Shown: positions 7,478-17,174, counted from the stretch's first letter. The stretch: DNA of 64,000 bases from Clostridia bacterium (GCA_017452785.1 JAFTLT010000006.1:32253-96252); one strand, 5' to 3'. Translations and numbers: made by a program. The notes: generated by a model from the sequence alone, not told the origin.

Positions 7478-8716
7478 ATGTCATTCCCACCAATCTTTGC
7501 AAAAATCGTAGGTTTTCTTCTTGCCGTACTCACACCTCTTTTAAGTTTCATTGTTATGGATGTAACAGGTCCGTGTAACAATCAGGTTGAAATCGCCCTC
7601 GAAAAAACAGACGGTTATATCAAAGGCGTTTGCCACGCTGACCCACAGTATGATCTTTTAAAAGAGGGCAATATCGAATGGTTCCGTGATGATATTCCCT
7701 TCCCCTATGACAAAGACGGCAACCTTTCGCAAAGCTATATTAACTGGAAAAAGTACGCTCAGGGCTATGCAGATAACGGCATAAGAATTTTTGCTGTTAC
7801 ACCCTACCCCGAAGATTTTATTGAATACGGCCTTGATCCGAGACTACCCGAAAACAGACAGGCAATTCAGGATATAGCCCGTTTTTATGTTGAAGACCTC
7901 AAAGGTATTGTAGGTGCTTTCCAGATTACCAACGAAATGGGTATAGACCGTTTCACATATCCTTTGACTATGGATGAAGCTTATGATTTCATCGGTATGC
8001 AACTTGAGGCTATGTACCCCATAAGAGGGGATATTCTCATAGGCTATAATCTTGCAGCTCTTTCTATTGCTACAATGCCCATCGAAATGAGAGAATATCA
8101 CCAATACTGCGACTATGTTGGCGTTGACCTCTATCTCGGTTGTTTTGAAAATCTACTCAAAAACGCTAACCAGTATATAACTATTCTCAATTATGTCAGA
8201 AAGGTAACACGCAAGCCCATTATCCTTTGCGAATTCGGTTATATCGGTCTTGGTGAACCTAAGAGTGATGCCCAAAAGAAAGAAATTCTTGAAAGCTACG
8301 GCTATTCAAGTGAGGAAGAAGCAAGAGCTGATATTGATAAATTCATCAGCAACCTGCCTCCCGAACTGGCAGACGAATTTGACCAGTATGCTGACGAAAC
8401 ATCTGAATACAGAGCTAATCTTATGTTTGAAGGCGAATTCTCCAACCACCTTTACAGAGAGCTCCACGACGGTTACGGTCTTTATGGCTTTGAGCATACT
8501 CCCGAAGGTCAGGCTGAGTTCTTCTCATATATTATTCCTAAGATAAGAAAGCTTGACTTTGTTATCGGCTCAATAGTTTATTGCTGGTCTGACAGCGGTG
8601 ACTGCTATGTCTGCGGTCAGGAGGACTGCCCCGTTGAAACAAAGTGGGGACTTGTTGACTGTGAAGGAAATCCGAAACCCGCATATTATGCAGTTAAAGA
8701 GGCTTTTGCCGATTAA
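7478..8716 (+). CDS. Membrane-anchored TIM-barrel glycoside hydrolase (clan GH-A-like)
   Basis: 412 residues. Residues 8-27 form a hydrophobic helix with no clear cleavage site, suggesting a signal anchor with the enzyme outside. The rest reads as a (beta/alpha)8 barrel of clan A. A candidate acid/base sits at E153 in FQITNEMG after strand 4. A candidate nucleophile sits at E252 in PIILCEFGY after strand 7, about 100 residues later, which is the usual distance. WSDSGDCY and the final AYYAVKEAF resemble the strand-8 end of such enzymes. The exact family and substrate are not recognised. AAAGGAG precedes the ATG. It is a single-gene unit with its own promoter and terminator. Confidence 0.65.
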   Translation: MSFPPIFAKIVGFLLAVLTPLLSFIVMDVTGPCNNQVEIALEKTDGYIKGVCHADPQYDLLKEGNIEWFRDDIPFPYDKDGNLSQSYINWKKYAQGYADNGIRIFAVTPYPEDFIEYGLDPRLPENRQAIQDIARFYVEDLKGIVGAFQITNEMGIDRFTYPLTMDEAYDFIGMQLEAMYPIRGDILIGYNLAALSIATMPIEMREYHQYCDYVGVDLYLGCFENLLKNANQYITILNYVRKVTRKPIILCEFGYIGLGEPKSDAQKKEILESYGYSSEEEARADIDKFISNLPPELADEFDQYADETSEYRANLMFEGEFSNHLYRELHDGYGLYGFEHTPEGQAEFFSYIIPKIRKLDFVIGSIVYCWSDSGDCYVCGQEDCPVETKWGLVDCEGNPKPAYYAVKEAFAD

Positions 8717-8734
8717 TAAGCAGATCAAATTTTA

Positions 8735-8767
8735 CCGGAGTATCCGTCAGGGTACTCCGGCTTTTTA
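8735..8767 (+). terminator. Rho-independent terminator between convergent genes
   Basis: A perfect stem CCGGAGTA/TACTCCGG is followed by CTTTTTAT on the plus strand. On the minus strand the tail is weaker, so it mainly ends the hydrolase transcript. Confidence 0.8.
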
Positions 8768-9397
8768 TATATCCTTGAAGGACTCAAATGCACCTTCGCA
8801 CGGTTTTGATGTGAATAACATAGCTTCTCCGCTTAAAGGGTGAATAAAGGAAATTGAGGTGGAATAAAGACCTATGTCACAGTTTTCTTTGCTGCCGTAT
8901 TTCCTATCCCCCACCAAAGGCATTTTCCTTGAAGCGAATTGCACTCTTATCTGGTGAGTTCTGCCCGTTTCAAGGCGTACCGAGTAAAGAGATCTGCCGT
9001 TCACAGTTTTAACAAGACGATAATGGAGAATTGCTTTTTTCACGCCCTTGCGCTCACGCCTTGCAATAAAGGATTTGTTTCTCTGCTTATCAAAAAAGAG
9101 CAAATCCTCCATGGTACCCTCAGCAGCAATATCACCTTCAGCCGTCACTGCAAGATAATTCTTTTTCATTGTTCTGTCGCTGACCTGCTTTGATAGTACC
9201 CCTGCCGCTTTTTGCGTTTTGGCATAGACCATGACACCGCTGACATCTTTGTCGAGTCTGTGCACAGGGTAAATTTGGCAGGCACATTTTTCACCGAGCA
9301 CCGCCACCATGCTTTGCGTACCCGGTGCACCCTCTTGTGAAATGAGACCTTTCGGCTTTATACAAACCACTATTTCATTATCTTCATAAATTATCAT
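8765..9397 (-). CDS. RluA-family pseudouridine synthase
   Basis: 210 residues, a compact RluA-type enzyme without an S4 domain. The hallmark is YPVHRLDKDVSG, with catalytic aspartate D49 in HRLD. It is followed by the GRTHQIRVQFA motif and GDRKYGS near the C-terminus, all standard for the family that isomerises uridines in rRNA or tRNA. The target base cannot be read. It ends within a few bases of the convergent terminator. A GAGGGATAA ribosome site lies before the ATG. Order and strand suggest it is transcribed separately from rny, since a strong hairpin stands between them. Confidence 0.88.
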   Translation of the reverse strand: MIIYEDNEIVVCIKPKGLISQEGAPGTQSMVAVLGEKCACQIYPVHRLDKDVSGVMVYAKTQKAAGVLSKQVSDRTMKKNYLAVTAEGDIAAEGTMEDLLFFDKQRNKSFIARRERKGVKKAILHYRLVKTVNGRSLYSVRLETGRTHQIRVQFASRKMPLVGDRKYGSKENCDIGLYSTSISFIHPLSGEAMLFTSKPCEGAFESFKDI

Positions 9398-9406
9398 AAT
9401 TATCCC

Positions 9407-9452
9407 TCAAAAAAAGAGTTGCATCCTCGGACACAACTCTTAGTTTTTTATT
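9407..9452 (-). terminator. Terminator after rny (bidirectional)
   Basis: The stem AAGAGTTG/CAACTCTT has T-runs on both sides (TTTTTTT on the minus strand, GTTTTTTA on the plus strand). Confidence 0.8.
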
Positions 9453-9508
9453 GCGTAGCAACTTTTTTTGCAATTCCGCCATGCATTCTATGCACAGATG
9501 AGGCGATC

Positions 9509-11062
9509 TTATTTTGCAAAATCTGTAGCTCTTGTTTCACGAATAAGATTAATCTTAATCTGACCGGGATACTCAAGCTCCTGCTCAATCTTTTCAACGA
9601 TGTTGCGGGCAACGAGTGCCATCTCATCATCACTGATTGCTTCAGGGTTAACAATAATGCGAACCTCACGGCCTGCCTGAATTGCAAATGCCTTTTCAAC
9701 ACCCTTAAAGGATTCTGAAAGCTCCTCGAGAGTCTTAAGACGCTTGATATAGTTTTCGAGATTTTCTCTTCTTGCACCGGGTCTTGCAGCTGAGATAGCA
9801 TCAGCAGCCTGAACAAGGCAAGCAATTATAGTCTTGGGCTCAACATCACCGTGGTGAGCTTCAATTGCATTGAGAATAATGTCGTTTTCCTTATACTTCT
9901 TAGCGTACTCAACACCGAGCTCTATATGTGAGCCTTCCTGCTGACGGTCAACAGCCTTGCCTATGTCGTGCAGAAGACCTGCTCGTCTTGCGAGCTTCAC
10001 ATCAACGCCGAGCTCAGCAGCCATAAGACCTGCAATATAAGAAACCTCAAGTGAGTGAGTGAGAATATTCTGACCGTAGCTAGTACGGTATTTAAGGCGA
10101 CCGATGAGCTTAACAAGCTCGTTATGAATGCCGTTTACACCTGCATCAATAACAGCTCTTTCACCTGCCTGCTTGATTGTCTGGTCAACTTCTCTCTTAG
10201 CCTTCTCATGGATTTTTTCAATGAGAGCCGGATGGATACGTCCGTCAGCAATAAGCTTTTCAAGAGTGAGTCTTGCAACTTCTCTTCTGACAGGGTCGAA
10301 GCATGAAAGAGTGATTGCCTCAGGTGTGTCATCAATAATAAGGTCAACACCTGTGATTGTTTCAAGGGCTCTGATGTTGCGGCCTTCACGACCGATAATG
10401 CGTCCCTTCATTTCATCGTTGGGCAGTGCAACAGCACTGACTGTAACCTCAGATGTGTGATCTGCAGCACAGCGCTGAATTGCTGTTGTGATAATCTCTC
10501 TTGCAAGATTTTCGCTTTCATCACGAATTTCCTGCTCATACTCCATAATTTTAACTGCTTTTTCTCTTTTAAGAGTTTCTTCAAGTGAATTAAGTAAATC
10601 CACCTTTGCCTGCTCTTTTGTATAGCCTGCTATTTTTTCAAGCATTTCACACTGGCTTCTTTTGATGCTTTCTGCCTCGGAAAGTTGGATTTCAGCCTGT
10701 TTTATCTTCTGATCAAGAGTTTCTTCTTTTTTCTCCAGAGTTTCAGTCTTTTTGTCAAGAGATTCTTCCTTCTGAATAATTCTCTTTTCCTGTCTCTGAA
10801 CTTCATTTCTTCTGTCACGAAGCTCACGCTCAGTTTCAGTTCTTAATCTATGAATTTCATCTTTAGCTTCAAGTACAGCTTCACGCTTTTTTGTTTCTGC
10901 CTCGTTAACAGCCTGATTTACAATGCGGGTTGCTTCTTCATTAGCTGAGCCTATAAGAGCTTCCGCAGTCTTTTTTCTGTGAGCTGAACCTGCAACAAAA
11001 CCGATTACTGCAAAAATTACAGCAGCAACAACAGCGATGATTATTGTAATTATCCAATCCAA
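9509..11062 (-). CDS. rny: Ribonuclease Y
   Basis: 517 residues with the full RNase Y layout. An N-terminal membrane helix (residues 3-25) comes first, then a long charged coiled coil (about 30-190). A KH domain follows with [15 protein letters not shown] at 220-234. The HD domain has H336 in ILTHSLEV and the HD pair H365-D366 in LLHDIGKA. It is the membrane-bound endoribonuclease that starts mRNA decay in Firmicutes. The start is a TTG at 11062, fixed by an AAGGAGGT site 8 bases upstream, and no other start fits. It is transcribed alone from a near-consensus promoter, with an untranslated leader of about 150 bases. Confidence 0.95.
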   Translation of the reverse strand: MDWIITIIIAVVAAVIFAVIGFVAGSAHRKKTAEALIGSANEEATRIVNQAVNEAETKKREAVLEAKDEIHRLRTETERELRDRRNEVQRQEKRIIQKEESLDKKTETLEKKEETLDQKIKQAEIQLSEAESIKRSQCEMLEKIAGYTKEQAKVDLLNSLEETLKREKAVKIMEYEQEIRDESENLAREIITTAIQRCAADHTSEVTVSAVALPNDEMKGRIIGREGRNIRALETITGVDLIIDDTPEAITLSCFDPVRREVARLTLEKLIADGRIHPALIEKIHEKAKREVDQTIKQAGERAVIDAGVNGIHNELVKLIGRLKYRTSYGQNILTHSLEVSYIAGLMAAELGVDVKLARRAGLLHDIGKAVDRQQEGSHIELGVEYAKKYKENDIILNAIEAHHGDVEPKTIIACLVQAADAISAARPGARRENLENYIKRLKTLEELSESFKGVEKAFAIQAGREVRIIVNPEAISDDEMALVARNIVEKIEQELEYPGQIKINLIRETRATDFAK

Positions 11063-11218
11063 GTAGCAGCACCTCCTTCTTTTTCATAATTCAAATTTGG
11101 GTCAATCTAATGTAACACAGCATAAGCTGCGATTAAATAAATCCATTCCGAATTGTCATCAAAAGAATTACAGTATTATTACCCGAACGACAGTGCCACA
11201 AATAACACTATCTTGTAT

Positions 11219-11247
11219 ATTTTAAAACAAAACACGCAATATGTCAA
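11219..11247 (-). promoter_or_regulatory. SigA promoter for rny
   Basis: On the minus strand TTGACA (11242-11247) and TAAAAT (11219-11224) have a 17-base spacer. This leaves a leader of about 150 bases before the TTG start, in which I see no recognisable RNA element. Confidence 0.65.
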
Positions 11248-11330
11248 GCAAAAAACCGATAAAGTATATTATTTTTTATTATAAATTGTATAAAAATTCT
11301 CCCGGCAATAAAAATATCTTGTAAACAATA

Positions 11331-11364
11331 CAAAAAATCTCCCTCATATTTTAAATGAGGGAGA
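11331..11364 (-). terminator. Terminator after the 607-residue secreted protein
   Basis: A perfect 10-base-pair stem TCTCCCTCAT/ATGAGGGAGA with a 7-base loop is followed by TTTTTTG on the minus strand. Confidence 0.85.
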
Positions 11365-11373
11365 AATGTTCAT

Positions 11374-13197
11374 TTATTCTTCTGTTTCAGTTTCCTTACC
11401 GTTCTCAAGATAAGCCTCACTGTCACGGTGCTTTTTGTTCATAAGATAGCCCATGAAAGCGCCCACTGCTATAACACCTGTGGGTGCCACAACAACTTCG
11501 GGGTTTTCCTTAACAGCTTCAACTGTCTTTTCGATGAAGTTCTGCTCTGTTGTCTGCTCACTGTAGGTGAATGTGGGGGAAGTTACAATATTGCCGTTGA
11601 CATCGGTTGCATACACACCGTCGATGAGCTCCTCAAGATAGTCGAAATCAAATCTGTCACCACTGCCTGAAAGACCTTCGTTTGAAGCATAGGTCGGTGC
11701 GCTGTGTGTGTCTGCATAGGTTGTGAGAATACCCTCACCTACCTGAGCTGAAGTGTTATCCTGCACTGCCGAGTCAACACTCTGGAAAACTCCGTCAATA
11801 ATTGTGCTTGCTGTTTCATTTCCTGCAGGTACAATTGAGTTAACATACTGCTCAACACTTGCAACCATGTCGTTCTGTGAATTTGAATTGTTTTCACCGT
11901 TGAGAGCAGGATTTTTTATGATAAGGAACTCATAAACTGCACTGTCGTTTCTGTCGGGTGAATTGTAATTACACTCAAGATAAACAGTTTCCTGAGCCTT
12001 TGAGGGGTCAAGGACAACACCTGTTGTTGATGAAGGTGCAACGCTGTTACCTGCCAGCTTAAGTGTGAGATACTCTTCGCTGCTGCCGCTGAGCACACCT
12101 GCAAGAGGGAACGGAGTGAACCATATCTTAGTGCATTCCTGAGCAACCTCGATTTCATATTTCATAATATCGGTATAGAACTCCTCTTCAAGAGCGAACC
12201 AACCGTTTTTGCATGCCATATCAAAGAGCTCCTGACAGCTCATATCCATAGCATAGTCAACGCCTGACTCGTCAAGCATGGAGTAAAGGATAAGCTTCTG
12301 GAGTGCCAGGTCATCACTGCTCTGCATAGCAACAACCAACTTAACGGGATTAACCTGAACATCATATAAATTTGTCAGCAATGATGCATAATAAGCATAG
12401 TCAACATACTGCTTCTGTGCGGGAGTTGTAAGCTCATAAACCTCAACGGGAACTTCGTAATCGCTTGTTGCAGCCTTGATAACCTTTGCCCAATAGAAAA
12501 TTTCCTCTGTTGAAGGGTTTTCGCTGACAGGAAGGTCGCTGAAGGATGTGACATAAGTCTTTGTGCAATGAATGCCGTAGCCTGTGAGTGAATCAACACC
12601 TGAGGGCACCACTGTGCCTGTGAGAGCCGAAACAATTGTAACAACTGCACCGTCAAGACTTGTTCCCTTGGGGAAAGTTACATGTTTGCCGTAAAGAGCG
12701 TAAACTGCGTCGTACTTAATAGCCGCATAAACAACAGCAATTTCAGCTTTTGAAGCTGCTGAGTTTGCAGGCAGGCGAATGCCCTGCTCTGTGAGATATT
12801 CGCACATAATGTCGAGTTCTGTGGTCATGCCCATAGCAACAACAACATAATACATTGCGTTTACCACTTCATCGTACCCTGCCGCAACAGTGTTTTCGTC
12901 AATTGTAAGGAGCATTGAATAATTCTTTGACTCCTCGATAAACTCTTCATATGTATGGCTGTAGGGATAATCAGGTTTTGGAGTAATCTTTGACTGAAGA
13001 GCCGCCATGGGGTCATCTCTGATAATCATATTGTCAAGCCATGCGTAATTATACACAGGATTTTCAGCACGCACATTACCGGGATTGACAGAAACTGTGC
13101 TGAAATATGAAATCTGACCTTCCGATGCGAAGGCAGGACAAACCGACACTGCAAAAACCAGAGTGAGTGTCAGAAGAAAAACAAACAGTTTTTTCAT
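11374..13197 (-). CDS. Secreted, C-terminally membrane-anchored protein of unknown function
   Basis: 607 residues. A clear signal peptide (KKLFVFLLTLTLVFAVSV, then PAFAS with an AXA site near residue 24) and a C-terminal hydrophobic helix (APTGVIAVGAFMGYLM, followed by basic NKKHR) suggest a protein exposed on the outer face and anchored at its C-terminus. There is no LPXTG. An alpha-rich N-terminal half (about 60-340) is followed by a beta-sandwich-like stretch with a cadherin-like or Ig-like look (around EEYLTLKLAG to YEFLIIKN). A low-complexity Ser/Asn/Thr linker comes next. I do not recognise a catalytic motif or a named family. It has its own promoter, an AAGGAG site and a terminator. 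Confidence 0.75.
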   Translation of the reverse strand: MKKLFVFLLTLTLVFAVSVCPAFASEGQISYFSTVSVNPGNVRAENPVYNYAWLDNMIIRDDPMAALQSKITPKPDYPYSHTYEEFIEESKNYSMLLTIDENTVAAGYDEVVNAMYYVVVAMGMTTELDIMCEYLTEQGIRLPANSAASKAEIAVVYAAIKYDAVYALYGKHVTFPKGTSLDGAVVTIVSALTGTVVPSGVDSLTGYGIHCTKTYVTSFSDLPVSENPSTEEIFYWAKVIKAATSDYEVPVEVYELTTPAQKQYVDYAYYASLLTNLYDVQVNPVKLVVAMQSSDDLALQKLILYSMLDESGVDYAMDMSCQELFDMACKNGWFALEEEFYTDIMKYEIEVAQECTKIWFTPFPLAGVLSGSSEEYLTLKLAGNSVAPSSTTGVVLDPSKAQETVYLECNYNSPDRNDSAVYEFLIIKNPALNGENNSNSQNDMVASVEQYVNSIVPAGNETASTIIDGVFQSVDSAVQDNTSAQVGEGILTTYADTHSAPTYASNEGLSGSGDRFDFDYLEELIDGVYATDVNGNIVTSPTFTYSEQTTEQNFIEKTVEAVKENPEVVVAPTGVIAVGAFMGYLMNKKHRDSEAYLENGKETETEE

Positions 13198-13259
13198 TTT
13201 GGTTACTCCTTTTCCATATTGTTTATATCAAGACATAATTTCGTAATTATACATACTAT

Positions 13260-13288
13260 ATCTTACAACTTTCTAAAAGATATGTCAA
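13260..13288 (-). promoter_or_regulatory. SigA-like promoter for the 607-residue secreted protein
   Basis: On the minus strand TTGACA (13283-13288) and TAAGAT (13260-13265) are 17 bases apart. Confidence 0.6.
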
Positions 13289-13340
13289 CCGAAAAGGTAA
13301 TATTTTTCAAATTTTTAATCTTTATTTTTCCTTAATTTCA

Positions 13341-13370
13341 CAAAAGAGATGCCGCAAAACGACATCTCTC
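13341..13370 (-). terminator. Weak terminator after the ABC operon
   Basis: The stem AGAGATG/CATCTCT has an 11-base loop and a TTTTG tail on the minus strand. It is short, so only moderately convincing. Confidence 0.5.
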
Positions 13371-13380
13371 AGCTCAGTGT

Positions 13381-14823
13381 TTATTTTATTGTTACAATCA
13401 GGTCTTCCTCATCATCAAACACACCGGTGCAAAAATAAATACTGCTGCCGTTTGCTTCGGCACCTGCATCAAGGCTGCTTTTATAATTGCCGCAGTAAAG
13501 AGCCTTTTCGCTGTCGAAAACAGTCAGAGTAAAGCCACAGTTATAGCTAAGCTCATAATGGCCCCATAAATCTGTATCTTCTCTAGACTCATCATATTTT
13601 TTAACAGCAACAAGTCTTTCTCCGTCCCAATATATATTTGAGTCAAAAATAGTGTAGTCAGTATAAATATCGGCTTTCTTTTCATATGAGCCGTTATTCT
13701 CTTCAAAAAGAAGAATATCATTACCTGACTGCTCGCTGTAACGGGTAATGACAACATAGCCGTCATGTGCCGAGTGGAAGGAAACAGAGCCTTCGTTCAT
13801 ATCAAGCTCAAACTTCTGCAAATCTGTCATAGTTTTTTCGTCCACAACAGTGAAGTAATATTTGCCACCCTCATTTGTGAGAAGATAAATTTTCGTTTTA
13901 TCAAAGCTCGCCATCATTTCAAAGATATAATCGTCCTCACTGAGAGCATAAACCATTTCAAGCTTATCTGCGTGCACCTTTGTGTGGACTGTATCGTTTA
14001 TCAAATCCTCATCGGTGCTTCTGTCATAGGGCAGACGGTAAATGCCGTAGCCGCCGGGAATAAGGCTTGTGTCAATTTTCTCGTCGCTGTCGGGAAACTT
14101 ATTATCAAATGTAAAGTATGCGGCACTGTCACAGACAGCTGAAATTGTATTGAAAAAATAGTTGTGTGTTTTTTCCGTAATGGTTTCTATGTTTCCGCCG
14201 GCACCGTAGCTCACTGCTGCCTTAACAGTAGTGACCTCACTGTCGGGTACGGGAATTTTGAAGAACTCACGGAACTGCTTAACTACATTATCAGCAGCCT
14301 CATAATCAGCTTCGCCGTAAATGTTAGTACATTCAGGCAGCCATAATGATATGCCTATGGGATAATATTCATAATAATCCCTGAGTTTAAATGTTACAGT
14401 TACGGGATTATCAAGGCTATCCTTTGTCAATTCATCAAAGTCGTCCTGAAGCTTTTTTCTTTCCTCAGTGATTTTTTTATCATTTCTGACAGAGGAGCCG
14501 AAATCAGGGTAACTGACTGTTGAAAGCCATATGCTGTCATAATCAGGTCCGCCCTCATATTTCCAGCCAAAATCATAATAGGTAAAATCTGTCTCAGCCG
14601 TAACCTTGCCATCATTTATGCTGCAGACACTTTTCCACCGGGCATCATCTAAATGTATATTTCTCGTCACATCAATGCCGTCTGCATATTTTATATCGCC
14701 GTAAACAGTGCTTTCTGCAAAAATCACATTATCCTGCTCTTTATAGGCATCTGCAAACGTCCACACTGCACCCGACATGAGCAGTACGGCAAACAGGAGA
14801 AATATTGCAAGAGCTTTTTTCAT
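13381..14823 (-). CDS. Secreted protein, last gene of the GntR-ABC operon
   Basis: About 480 residues with a signal peptide (KKALAIFLLFAVLLMSGAVW, likely cleavage after TFADA). The C-terminal two thirds read as short beta strands with repeated turns (GSVSFHSAHDGYVVITRYS, GNDILLFEENNGSYEKK). This resembles a beta-propeller or DUF5050-like read-out domain, but no family is certain. The preceding ABC ATPase stop codon lies inside the ribosome site. GGGGAGGT abuts the ATG at 14829 and sits 6 bases from the ATG at 14823, so I take the latter. The position suggests a secreted partner or cargo-related sensor for the transporter, which is inference. Confidence 0.7.
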   Translation of the reverse strand: MKKALAIFLLFAVLLMSGAVWTFADAYKEQDNVIFAESTVYGDIKYADGIDVTRNIHLDDARWKSVCSINDGKVTAETDFTYYDFGWKYEGGPDYDSIWLSTVSYPDFGSSVRNDKKITEERKKLQDDFDELTKDSLDNPVTVTFKLRDYYEYYPIGISLWLPECTNIYGEADYEAADNVVKQFREFFKIPVPDSEVTTVKAAVSYGAGGNIETITEKTHNYFFNTISAVCDSAAYFTFDNKFPDSDEKIDTSLIPGGYGIYRLPYDRSTDEDLINDTVHTKVHADKLEMVYALSEDDYIFEMMASFDKTKIYLLTNEGGKYYFTVVDEKTMTDLQKFELDMNEGSVSFHSAHDGYVVITRYSEQSGNDILLFEENNGSYEKKADIYTDYTIFDSNIYWDGERLVAVKKYDESREDTDLWGHYELSYNCGFTLTVFDSEKALYCGNYKSSLDAGAEANGSSIYFCTGVFDDEEDLIVTIK

Positions 14824-14825
14824 AG

Positions 14826-15557
14826 TCATACCTCCCCGTCTGTCAGGTCATTCAGAGCCTTGCTGACTCTGTCAGAACGATAGTTATATGCCCTCTTGAC
14901 ATAGGAAACAAGATTATCCCCCTTTTCCATAAGCTCAAGAGTGGACACATCTCCGATAATTTCACCTGAGCGTATAAGCACCGCCCTACCGATAAAATCC
15001 GAGACCTCTTCAATAAGATGAGTTGAAAGAATAACCGTTTCATTTTCTCCCAGTATGCCGAGGAGCACCTTATAGAAATCCTCACGGTTGAATATGTCGT
15101 TGCCTGCAAAGGCTTCATCAATGAGAATGTAGTCTGCCCCCTGAGACAGAGCCATTATAACCTCAAACTGATTTTTCTGACCCAGAGAGAAGCTCCTCAA
15201 AGGTTTGTCGGGCAGCGAGAAAAACTCCATAAGAGACTTAAATCGTTTATCCGAAAACGAAGGAAAATGCTCCTTGTAGAAATCTCTGTGTGCCGAAGGC
15301 GTCAGATTAGGAATAAATGAATGCTCAGCCGTTGCAAAAGAGAGTTTATCTATATTTTTTTCGCTTATGCTTTCACCGTCAAGGGTTATAGAGCCCTCAA
15401 ACTTTATGAGCTTCAGCATTGATTTTAAAAGTGTGGTTTTGCCTGCGCCGTTTTCACCAAAAAGACCAACTATTTCGCCCCTTGGAAAGCTGATGCTTAC
15501 ATCCGAGAGAGCCTGCTTCGAGCCGTAGCTTTTACTTACATTTTTTATTTCAAGCAT
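14826..15557 (-). CDS. ABC transporter ATP-binding protein (YtrB-like)
   Basis: About 243 residues with all ABC motifs: Walker A GLFGENGAGKTT, a signature region reduced to SFSLGQKNQFEV, Walker B YILIDEAFAG, and the H-loop ILSTHLIEE. It lacks extra C-terminal domains, as in YtrB/EcsA-type exporters. The start at 15557 is fixed by AAGGAGG 8 bases upstream; the longer frame lies inside the preceding permease gene. It works with the two membrane proteins encoded just upstream under the GntR regulator. The family mostly handles antimicrobial peptide or cell-envelope stress. The actual substrate is unknown. Confidence 0.88.
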   Translation of the reverse strand: MLEIKNVSKSYGSKQALSDVSISFPRGEIVGLFGENGAGKTTLLKSMLKLIKFEGSITLDGESISEKNIDKLSFATAEHSFIPNLTPSAHRDFYKEHFPSFSDKRFKSLMEFFSLPDKPLRSFSLGQKNQFEVIMALSQGADYILIDEAFAGNDIFNREDFYKVLLGILGENETVILSTHLIEEVSDFIGRAVLIRSGEIIGDVSTLELMEKGDNLVSYVKRAYNYRSDRVSKALNDLTDGEV

Positions 15558-15571
15558 AGTTATTATCCTCC

Positions 15572-16054
15572 TTAAAATATCCTTACAAATTCTTCCGGTA
15601 CTATACTGATGTATTCCATAAAGCACACCGCCACAAGTCCCGCCATAACCGCAAGACATATTAACGATATAACGGCCGAGCCTGAAAGACAGCGTTTATA
15701 AAGCTCGCTTCTTTTCGGAAGTCTCTTCATAAGATAAATGCTTTTTGAGTGCTGATAGTGATAAAAATATCTGTAAACTGCCGTAATTACAGCGAATATG
15801 AACACAAGAGCAAATGACTGAAACTCACCGAGCAGACTGACAAAGGTCGGTACCTTATAAAATGCAGTTTCCTCAATTATTCTCACGCCGTCTATGTATT
15901 CTTGGGTGACCGATTCGAGAGCTAAGTTCAGGCCTGCACGAAACATAAGAAAAGCCCAGCCCGAAAGAAGCATGCACATCAGAGCCGTGATTATTATCTC
16001 AGGTCTGTAATCATAACCGAGAGGATAATACTTTTCAAGCTTCTTTTTCATCAT
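15572..16054 (-). CDS. ABC transporter membrane subunit, short
   Basis: About 160 residues with three hydrophobic segments: PEIIITALMCMLLSGWAFLMF, LVFIFAVITAVYRYFY and VISLICLAVMAGLVAVCF. A basic loop SIYLMKRLPKRSELY resembles loops in YtrC/YtrD-type permeases. The upstream permease gene overlaps it by about 20 bases. The GTG at 16060 is part of the ribosome site GAGAGGTG, so the ATG at 16054 (or 16051) is the likely start. It is probably one of two membrane partners for the ATPase downstream. Confidence 0.7.
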   Translation of the reverse strand: MMKKKLEKYYPLGYDYRPEIIITALMCMLLSGWAFLMFRAGLNLALESVTQEYIDGVRIIEETAFYKVPTFVSLLGEFQSFALVFIFAVITAVYRYFYHYQHSKSIYLMKRLPKRSELYKRCLSGSAVISLICLAVMAGLVAVCFMEYISIVPEEFVRIF

Positions 16055-16775
16055 AATCACCTCTCATTGTCCGCCACAGCGACGAAATTATCACAAGCAC
16101 CGCCCACACAGCCGGCAACACCTTTGTGCCCGCATCGTCACCCGAAGCAAAGCCCACAAGAACAATTGCTGTCATAATCACGAGGGAAAAGGCTATTTTT
16201 CCTCGTCTTTGCATATAAGGAAAAAGTGCCGAGGATGCCCCCATAGCCAGAACCCATATTATGTTTCTTACAAGATTCACCGTATCACTCAGCGGCAAAA
16301 GTGCACCTAAAAAGTCGTTGCGATAAAAAGACAGCATCAGCATCTGATTTGTGTAAATTTTCTCAGGCACATCGCTTAAATATAACTGCATAAGAACTCT
16401 TATTATGACGATTTCACAAAACCAGAACATAGCGTAAAACATTGTGTTGGCAGAAAACTGCATTAAATAGACTTTCTTTTCTTTTATTCTCAGCCTTCTC
16501 AGGGTGTAGCCCTGCTTGCCTGAAAACTCACTTCCCGCATAACAGAGAATTGCCGTCAGCAGCACAAACGCCACACCGAAAACAATAAATAAGCCGCTTT
16601 CTTGTAAGGTTTCCTCCACGCCGGCAAACTTGTGAGGCATATTAATTTTCTCCCATGTTCTCAGGAACAGCACCGTCTGCACTGCCGCCATAGCTGTCAT
16701 AAGCAAAATAAATTTGTAAATACTGCTTCTGATATAAATCATAAAAACCGATAAATATTTCTTCAAGTCAATCAC
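16035..16775 (-). CDS. ABC transporter permease-like membrane protein
   Basis: Up to 246 residues with about six hydrophobic helices (YKFILLMTAMAAVQTVLFL, GLFIVFGVAFVLLTAIL and others). An internal basic loop TLRRLRIKEKKVYLMQF resembles the one in the downstream permease. It begins one base after the GntR stop codon. The GTG start at 16775 overlaps GAGGTG, which would place the ribosome ideally for a TTG nine bases further in (16766), so the first three residues are uncertain. Its overlap with the next gene supports translational coupling across the operon. Confidence 0.7.
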   Translation of the reverse strand: MIDLKKYLSVFMIYIRSSIYKFILLMTAMAAVQTVLFLRTWEKINMPHKFAGVEETLQESGLFIVFGVAFVLLTAILCYAGSEFSGKQGYTLRRLRIKEKKVYLMQFSANTMFYAMFWFCEIVIIRVLMQLYLSDVPEKIYTNQMLMLSFYRNDFLGALLPLSDTVNLVRNIIWVLAMGASSALFPYMQRRGKIAFSLVIMTAIVLVGFASGDDAGTKVLPAVWAVLVIISSLWRTMRGDYDEKEA

Positions 16776-16776
16776 C

Positions 16777-17148
16777 TCAATCCCAATATTCGCTGATAAG
16801 TGCGAAGGCTTCTTCTTTTGTCACGCCCATCTGCTTTAAGGTACGCACCGCATTCTCAGCATCGGCATGAAGTACCTCCTGCCTGATTTTCTTTATTTTC
16901 TCCTGTGTCAGTGCCATATTACTTTTTGCACCGCTGTGAGAAACAATAAGTCCTTCATCCTCAAGCATTTTATATGATTTCTGCACAGTGTTAGGGTTGA
17001 CGCCAAGAAGTGCCGACAGCATTCTTCTTGAGGGAAGCTCGTCACCGTCTTTAACTGAACCTGCTATTACTCCCCTTTTGATATGAAGCAGAATCTGCAG
17101 ATAAATAGGTGAAGAGTCTTCCATAATAAAATTATCGAAACTGATCAA
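16777..17148 (-). CDS. GntR-family transcriptional regulator, YtrA subfamily
   Basis: 123 residues. An N-terminal winged helix-turn-helix (about 10-75) holds the conserved run PIYLQILLHIKRGVIAG, ELPSRRMLSALLGVNPNTVQKSY and LEDEGLIVSHSG. A short alpha-helical tail follows instead of a large ligand domain, which defines the YtrA type. Such repressors usually control the ABC operon in which they sit. The start is TTG at 17148 behind AAAGGCGG. Two palindromes and a perfect promoter immediately upstream indicate autoregulation. Confidence 0.85.
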   Translation of the reverse strand: MISFDNFIMEDSSPIYLQILLHIKRGVIAGSVKDGDELPSRRMLSALLGVNPNTVQKSYKMLEDEGLIVSHSGAKSNMALTQEKIKKIRQEVLHADAENAVRTLKQMGVTKEEAFALISEYWD

Positions 17149-17174
17149 AAAATAACACCGCCTTTCTCAAAAGT

